From Pseudoscleropodium purum (taxonomy: Eukaryota > Streptophyta > Bryopsida > Hypnales > Brachytheciaceae), in assembly GCA_963969395.1 (NCBI GenBank), contig OZ017795.1, forward strand, positions 4,588,001-4,652,000: 64,000 nucleotides of DNA, read 5' to 3'. Under the pieces are notes generated by a model, which worked only from the letters and a program-made list of their open reading frames with translations, made no database searches and was not told the origin of the DNA. The translations under genes were made by a program, and so were the position numbers. This document shows, piece by piece, positions 58,996 through 64,000 of the stretch; within the stretch, counting starts at the first letter, position 1, and each line of letters begins with the position of its first letter.

Positions 58996-59442
58996 TCAAA
59001 AACAGATTCCATTGCCTTTGAATTTAGTTTCCTCATTGAACACAACAGCAGCCATGTCTACTTCTCTCCTCGCAATGGGCTCCTCCTCCGAACGTTCTGT
59101 TGCTGGTGCAAATGGCTCAGTGATGGAAAAACCCAGCATGTCATCATCCCAGTTGAGCCCCACCTCCTCCGCTATTGGCAAGTGAAGCACCAACGCTCCA
59201 TGGTCGTCGAACTCCGTAACCACGTTCACGTCGCTGCTCAACATGGTGGAGTACACGGGGCATGGCTTGGCCTGACCTTGCAGGAATTGGTACATGCAGG
59301 GCCAGCAGAAACAGTGATCGCAAGCCGTCACCACGGGATTGGTCGGCGGCTCCAGTGCGCACAAGTTGCACGCCACGGCCTGCACCTCCACCTCCGACAA
59401 CTGATCACGAAACAAACTTCCCAACTCCATGATGATATTCAT
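58996..59442 (-). CDS. RMA-like RING finger protein with altered last zinc ligand
   Basis: The 148-residue frame starts at ATG 59440-59442; a second ATG four codons later is the alternative. RMA-type RING proteins are ubiquitin E3 ligases, commonly anchored in the ER membrane. The finger is C25-x2-C28-x12-C41-x-H43-x2-C46-x2-C49-x11-C61-P-V-Y64: seven of the eight ligands are present, and the final cysteine of the usual CPVC is Tyr. The context CWPCMYQFL resembles the CWPCLYKWL of RMA proteins. After the finger LSSDVNVVTEFDDHGALVLH corresponds to the LI..D.VVPLYGRG region, diverged. The typical C-terminal membrane segment is not evident and the protein is shorter than RMA1. Ligase activity is therefore doubtful; it may be a decoy or a decaying gene. 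Confidence 0.7.
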   Translation of the reverse strand: MNIIMELGSLFRDQLSEVEVQAVACNLCALEPPTNPVVTACDHCFCWPCMYQFLQGQAKPCPVYSTMLSSDVNVVTEFDDHGALVLHLPIAEEVGLNWDDDMLGFSITEPFAPATERSEEEPIARREVDMAAVVFNEETKFKGNGICF

Positions 59443-61775
59443 GATCGATCAAGCTTGACTGGAAGCCTCAGCTCGCTAAAGAGCGCACACAGTGCGAGCT
59501 CACCCGTAAGCACGTACTAGCAAGGTACAAAGTCCTGTGCTCTAGCCCCTGCAAGATATTCACTCCCACTGGCGATCTGAAGCTCTAAACGGAACTCACA
59601 GTTACAGTTTAGATGTACGAAATAATGGCGAGCGCATAAGGCACAAGCAGACACCTGAAAATTCTAACATCCTGAAAGCCGAAGTGGAAAATGAATCTCT
59701 CGCACCACGGCCACGGTCCTTTGTAGAGCCAACGTACCGCATGAATTTAAGGCCAACTGCTGGTAATTACTGATCTTCAAGCCACGGTTGTGGAAGTTTG
59801 GAGTTACTGAACCCTCGGTAGTGGGTGATAGTGACCAAGCGAAGATCCTACTTGCGAGGCTCCTTCCGAGATTTTGGTGGTGGGCCGGTGGTGGTTGCAC
59901 CAGATGCAGCCCGAAAATTTCACAGCCAAAAATGAATTATTCATTACAAACGATCGATTTATATATTGCATCATGATCTTCGGTTGCAGTAATACAGACA
60001 ATTAAATATGAATTTAGTTTGATTTATTACATTTGTGATTTAATTGCTCTCTAGCTACCGACGTCCCATGAACAATGAAAGTAGCCGAACGAACATCGCT
60101 GAAGCTTCACTCTCGAGATTGTGAGGTGAAAGTTTTTGTTGAGTGTAGCATTTGAGTTATGCATTCGTCTATGATATAGATTGAATAAGATTAGGAAATT
60201 ATGCTGGGACTAGCTTTCAAGATAGATTAGAGATATTGGTCCTTGAGTGACTCAAAACAAGGCGCATATTTAATTGTCTCTTTCAAATTTTGATGGTGAG
60301 CTACACCATGTAGTTCTCTGATTTGGTCGCCAATGCGCCATTTGTTTCGAGTCTCATCAATAAAATAAGAAGCTCTGTTTCTTGTTTCTGTTTTTGTCAT
60401 TCCATCAGGACCTGACAAACACGATAGACGTCCATTTAATTCTTGATTTTAGGACTGTATTATTGTAGCATTGGTGCTCCTTATCAGATATGAAGTTATT
60501 AACCAATCATTAAAGACACTTTATCTAAAGTTATCGTGTTCATTAGAATGCCTGTTTTCAAACTGTATTCAACGTTTTCCAAGTCAACCGATTGAAATCT
60601 CCGACTTACACCTGTCCGAGTTTGAAGTGCTCCACTTATTTGAATAGTACATTTTTGGCACTCTGCAAGAATGAAACAAGTTATTTTAAAGAATATGCCA
60701 AGCATGAAGAATGTGATTGAGATTTAACTGTAAATGGTAGATTTCAGTAAAATTTAACGTAACTACTTACGTTTAAAAATGACAAAATCCACCACATTTG
60801 CTCATTTCAGGACCTGAACTTAACTCTATAGTCTGCCAGTCCTAGTTCTTGGAGAGTTCTGCAGATGATATTGTATGAATCAGGCCAATTTAATGCATAA
60901 TTGACTAGATTTCTTGGGGAGTTCTGTCGATATAGAACACGGAGTTTGAATCGTCCAACAAATATCTGCATTAAAGATTAGTCTATTTGGCACTCAGAAA
61001 CAAGCCATTTTGATGCATGTGCGTAAATATCTAAATAAATGATGTGAACAGTGAATGGTATGTCAGATTGTGGAAATGGATTCTTTGGAAACACCAAAAC
61101 TGCAAATTATGAAGTTGAATCAGCCAGGCTCTGCAAATTCACTACATTCTAACGAGAATATATATATATATATATATATATAACCATCTTTTCATATGGC
61201 CGGTGTCGTGACGGTCGTCCTAGGTCTGCTTCCGGACCAGGGTATCCTCTAGGAATTTAGTCGGAACCACTATTTAACTCTGAAACTGGTTTACTAGCTA
61301 GCTTGCACTCAGCATCCACCACCATTCAAGTCACCTGAAATGATTAAATAGACCTGTTTACTGCAGTCTAATTGGTTTTATCGATCCCAAAAGACGGGTG
61401 CACTAATGTGCATGCATAGTCCCAAAATTATTCCAACAGGAAGCATATCAATTAAACCATGCATGACTCTATGCATGACTCTATGTTTGAAGCCCTAAGC
61501 TACCAATAGTTTATCGCCAAGCATGGAATTCCAAATGTCTAGCTCCACGAACACCCTATAACACTGTAAGCAAACACACTAGGCTCTTCCCTGCTAGTAA
61601 CCTCCTAGATGTGCATGCCCCGGCCTGATCAAGTGATATGTGTAGCTCCTATGAAAGTAAAGTTCCAGCCATAAAATTGCAGAACTGCAAATCTCCTCCA
61701 GCTCTTGAAGCCAAAGGAGTCTCAATGTGGGTGAACCCGGGCGAAGCATCAGCCACCTTGACATCCTTTGTCATA
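59443..61775. other. Intergenic; (TA)n microsatellite at about 61158-61182
   Basis: 5' flank of the RING gene with short unsupported frames on both strands, then AT-richer DNA. Nothing else is recognised. Confidence 0.4.
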
Positions 61776-62624
61776 CTAGTCCTGTCCATTCATTGCAAAT
61801 ATTACTGGATTCCGGCATGCTGCACGTGAAACACATCTAATTAATATGAGTTTCCATTCAATTGCTGGTTTTCCATCAAGAATATATGTCATTCGCTTTG
61901 ATAACAAGGACTGTCGAGGTTCGAGATTTGCACATTTAATTGTACCAATTAAGTACTTCAAATGAAAGAGAATTGCTAACTCGATGAAAAGGATCACCAT
62001 GTGAGTGGATAGCACTGGTGAAAGCACGGGGTGATGCCAGACTGTGTCTTGCAGCTGCAACCCCTCCAACCTCGCGGTTTGCTCATTCACAATATCGTTG
62101 ACTCTCTCATGGCGATGGTCCTGGTCCCCCTGCAACCTCGCAATTTTTTCATGCACAACATTTTCTCCAAATTGGTGATGACCCTGGTCCCCCTGCAACC
62201 TCGCAATTTGTTCATGCACAACATTTTCTCCATATTGGTGATGATCCTGTTGGTCCGTGGAAAGTAACGGGCGATGTTGGCGCGCTCGATGATGAAACGG
62301 GACCGCCCTTCGAACCATCCCTTGTACCCTTTGGCGATGTTCATGGTTCCTGATCCCTCGAGACAGGTGATGCACTGCGGCGTGGTCAAATCGATGAGCC
62401 GATCGCCTTCGCACCCTCGCACGCGCGACTTCAAGTATCTCTTGCAAAGCTTCCAGTTCCGTGGGCATCGGGCCATGGGCTGTGTGATTCTGCAACCCAA
62501 TAATCCGTCTCGTTGACGGTCTCCGACATCGAACACCTCTCTGGTCTTGCTCTTCGAGGTATTGCTCGATTTTCTCGACGAGTTGCCTGTCCCTGCTCTC
62601 AAAACGAACTAGAATGGAATCCAT
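61776..62624 (-). CDS. Hypothetical repeat-containing protein
   Basis: A 282-codon frame starts at ATG 62622-62624. The first 40 residues form a likely helix (LVEKIEQYLEEQDQ), and MPTELEALQEILEVARARV continues in that style. The centre is His/Arg-rich. Then a 21-residue unit, HHQYGENVVHEQIARLQGDQ plus one, is repeated about three times with decreasing fidelity. The last 80 codons are more AT-rich and hydrophobic and could be intron or untranslated sequence after a possible donor near CTTTCACCA|GTGCTA. In the centre another frame reads PQCITCLEGSGTMNIAKG and also looks protein-like, so a frameshift or splice there is possible. I recognise no family. Confidence 0.4.
   Translation of the reverse strand: MDSILVRFESRDRQLVEKIEQYLEEQDQRGVRCRRPSTRRIIGLQNHTAHGPMPTELEALQEILEVARARVRRRSAHRFDHAAVHHLSRGIRNHEHRQRVQGMVRRAVPFHHRARQHRPLLSTDQQDHHQYGENVVHEQIARLQGDQGHHQFGENVVHEKIARLQGDQDHRHERVNDIVNEQTARLEGLQLQDTVWHHPVLSPVLSTHMVILFIELAILFHLKYLIGTIKCANLEPRQSLLSKRMTYILDGKPAIEWKLILIRCVSRAACRNPVIFAMNGQD
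62055..62250 (-). repeat. Tandem repeat, period 63-66 bp, three units
   Basis: The word AACCTCGC recurs at 62068, 62134 and 62197. The last two units are nearly identical (CTGGTCCCCCTGCAACCTCG shared); the first is diverged. The period is a multiple of three, so the unit stays in frame in the hypothetical protein. Confidence 0.8.
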
Positions 62625-62645
62625 TAATGGTATCAAACCGTACAA

Positions 62646-64000
62646 GAGGAAGTCGAGTAATTCGAAACTTAGTCTCTCTATCGATCAGTGCAATCGAGTC
62701 CTTCTGCACGGGAGCCTCACTAGATTAATGCCACTTCGACTTTAGCTCTAGTCACGGAAAATGCAATCGCCAAGCAACGGAATACATCAAAGTGTCGATT
62801 GGCAGGAGGGCCTAGGTTTTATATCAGGCCCAGAGTTGATCAAGCCTCGGTAGTCAGATTCGGCCTCATTTAATCTACACAAGCTATGTGTACTCTGGGT
62901 CATCTGTGTTCGTCAATGAAGCCTCGGCTGGTGATGAAGTACAGCTCTAAGGAGCCGAGCCGACAGTGGCTAGATTGTATATCAGTAGTAGCCTAGTAGG
63001 GATAGTAAGCCACAGACTGCCATCATCGCTATAATAGTGGAAATCCTATTTGTTAAGTTGGAAAAATTGGAGCAATTGGATCTCATGCCTGTATGGATCT
63101 CGAGATTTTGGAGACGCTCATCTTAAATTTCAGACCTATTCATGTTTCAGTTGTTGTAAAATTTGAAGCTTTGACGTTCTAGTTGCATTGAGTCTTAGGA
63201 ACTCGAGTGGTTTCATATACCCGACTAGAATAGGGCGTTGAAACCACGATATACATACTTTGTTCAAATATTGTGTTTCATAGCCCCTAACTGCAAGTTC
63301 TGGATGAAATGCAAATCTACGGGCACAATAAACTAATGTAAATGTCAAACTGCACATGGTTTACCAAATATATTGTCATAGTGTTTGATATTTTGCCATT
63401 TTGATGGATACTACCATTTGAATTCGACCTCAACTGATGGTTAATTAAATTCTTCACAACCAGCTTGAACGATCCATTCAAGACTCGTGTACAACCGAAA
63501 CTTGATTCGAATGCTCCAGACCAAATTAGGCGAGACCCCAGTCCCGACTGGGCATGAACGACTGACGTCGAATCTCACTACCGAGGCCTAAACCACTCAG
63601 AGCGTCATGAATTCAAAGACACAACGCCTGTTGCAATAACCATATTCTACTATTTCCTGATTATCTCCTGATTAAGTAGAAATTCTATTAGAGCGATCTG
63701 AGAGCCTGAGCGGTCCTCCACGTTATATCAGTTTCCTTGCTAGCTCTAGATATATAAAGGGATACAAACCGTTTGGGGTTACTGTGCATTTGAACTCGCC
63801 ATGAGTGCGTACTCTGTACAAGTACGTACATCTAGAAAAGTGAAGAAGTATCTAACTGGTGAGCATTGATCACGCCGAAGAGTATTGATCGATCGATATG
63901 GAAGGAAACTTGCAATTGACTCCGTCATCCACCAACATCAGTACTGTTGATGCTCACTTGCCCATGTGTCCAAATGTGCTGGCATGGAGTGCTTCATCTG
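62646..64000. other. Upstream region, no supported gene
   Basis: Moderate GC with short frames only. CCGAGGC/GCCTCGG words recur (62.85, 62.92 and 63.58 kb, and also near 53.15 kb), possibly pieces of one repeat. No element ends were identified. Confidence 0.3.

Noticed and set aside
58957..59520. 187-codon plus-strand frame
   Set aside because: It is antisense to the RING gene, whose zinc ligands are recognisable.
1..64000. CRISPR array, operon or bacterial promoter features
   Set aside because: No regularly spaced short repeats; the introns and gene families show a plant nuclear genome.

Overview
The window is nuclear DNA of a land plant. Spliced genes carry GT/AG introns, one gene is an ArfGAP+C2 protein of the plant AGD12 type, and there are a 74-nt nuclear tRNA-Val(AAC), a telo-box next to a ribosome-biogenesis gene, a plant-type BTB protein and RMA-like RING proteins. 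Compact gene islands of moderate GC sit in very AT-rich, transposon-filled DNA. I favour a bryophyte or lycophyte over a seed plant, but that is an impression and not a demonstration.

Layout. 0-2.8 kb: the 3' exon of an unrecognised minus-strand gene, a six-exon OsmC/Ohr-family gene (660-2299, assembled here from splice sites) and a tRNA-Val gene. 2.8-6.5 kb: AT-rich DNA, then the GC-richer upstream region of the ArfGAP-C2 gene (6587-9596, seven exons). 9.6-40 kb: almost entirely transposon-derived DNA with several families of non-autonomous inverted-repeat elements and a decayed hAT transposase (23.65-26.24 kb, minus). 40-43 kb: a promoter region and one intronless plant-specific gene. 43-47 kb: relic DNA with a diverged tandem repeat. 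47.2-49.3 kb: a seven-exon SLX9-like ribosome-biogenesis gene. 51-64 kb: a second gene-bearing region with a coiled-coil/unknown multi-exon locus (probably decaying), a BTB/POZ gene, an RMA-like RING gene plus a fragment of a relative, and a repeat-containing minus-strand reading frame.

The main hunt result is a family of roughly 0.9-kb AT-rich non-coding elements, at least seven copies, whose intact ends are TTAA followed by a C-rich CCCCTAAA-like inverted terminus. One copy is nested in another, and comparison with uninterrupted relatives shows that exactly TTAA was duplicated on insertion. That target-site habit is the hallmark of piggyBac-type transposases and unexpected in a plant. A second clear case is a 304-bp hAT-type miniature element with a perfect 8-bp target duplication nested inside another MITE at 57.6-58.2 kb. 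The genes do not form a pathway; they are ordinary housekeeping or signalling loci scattered between repeats.
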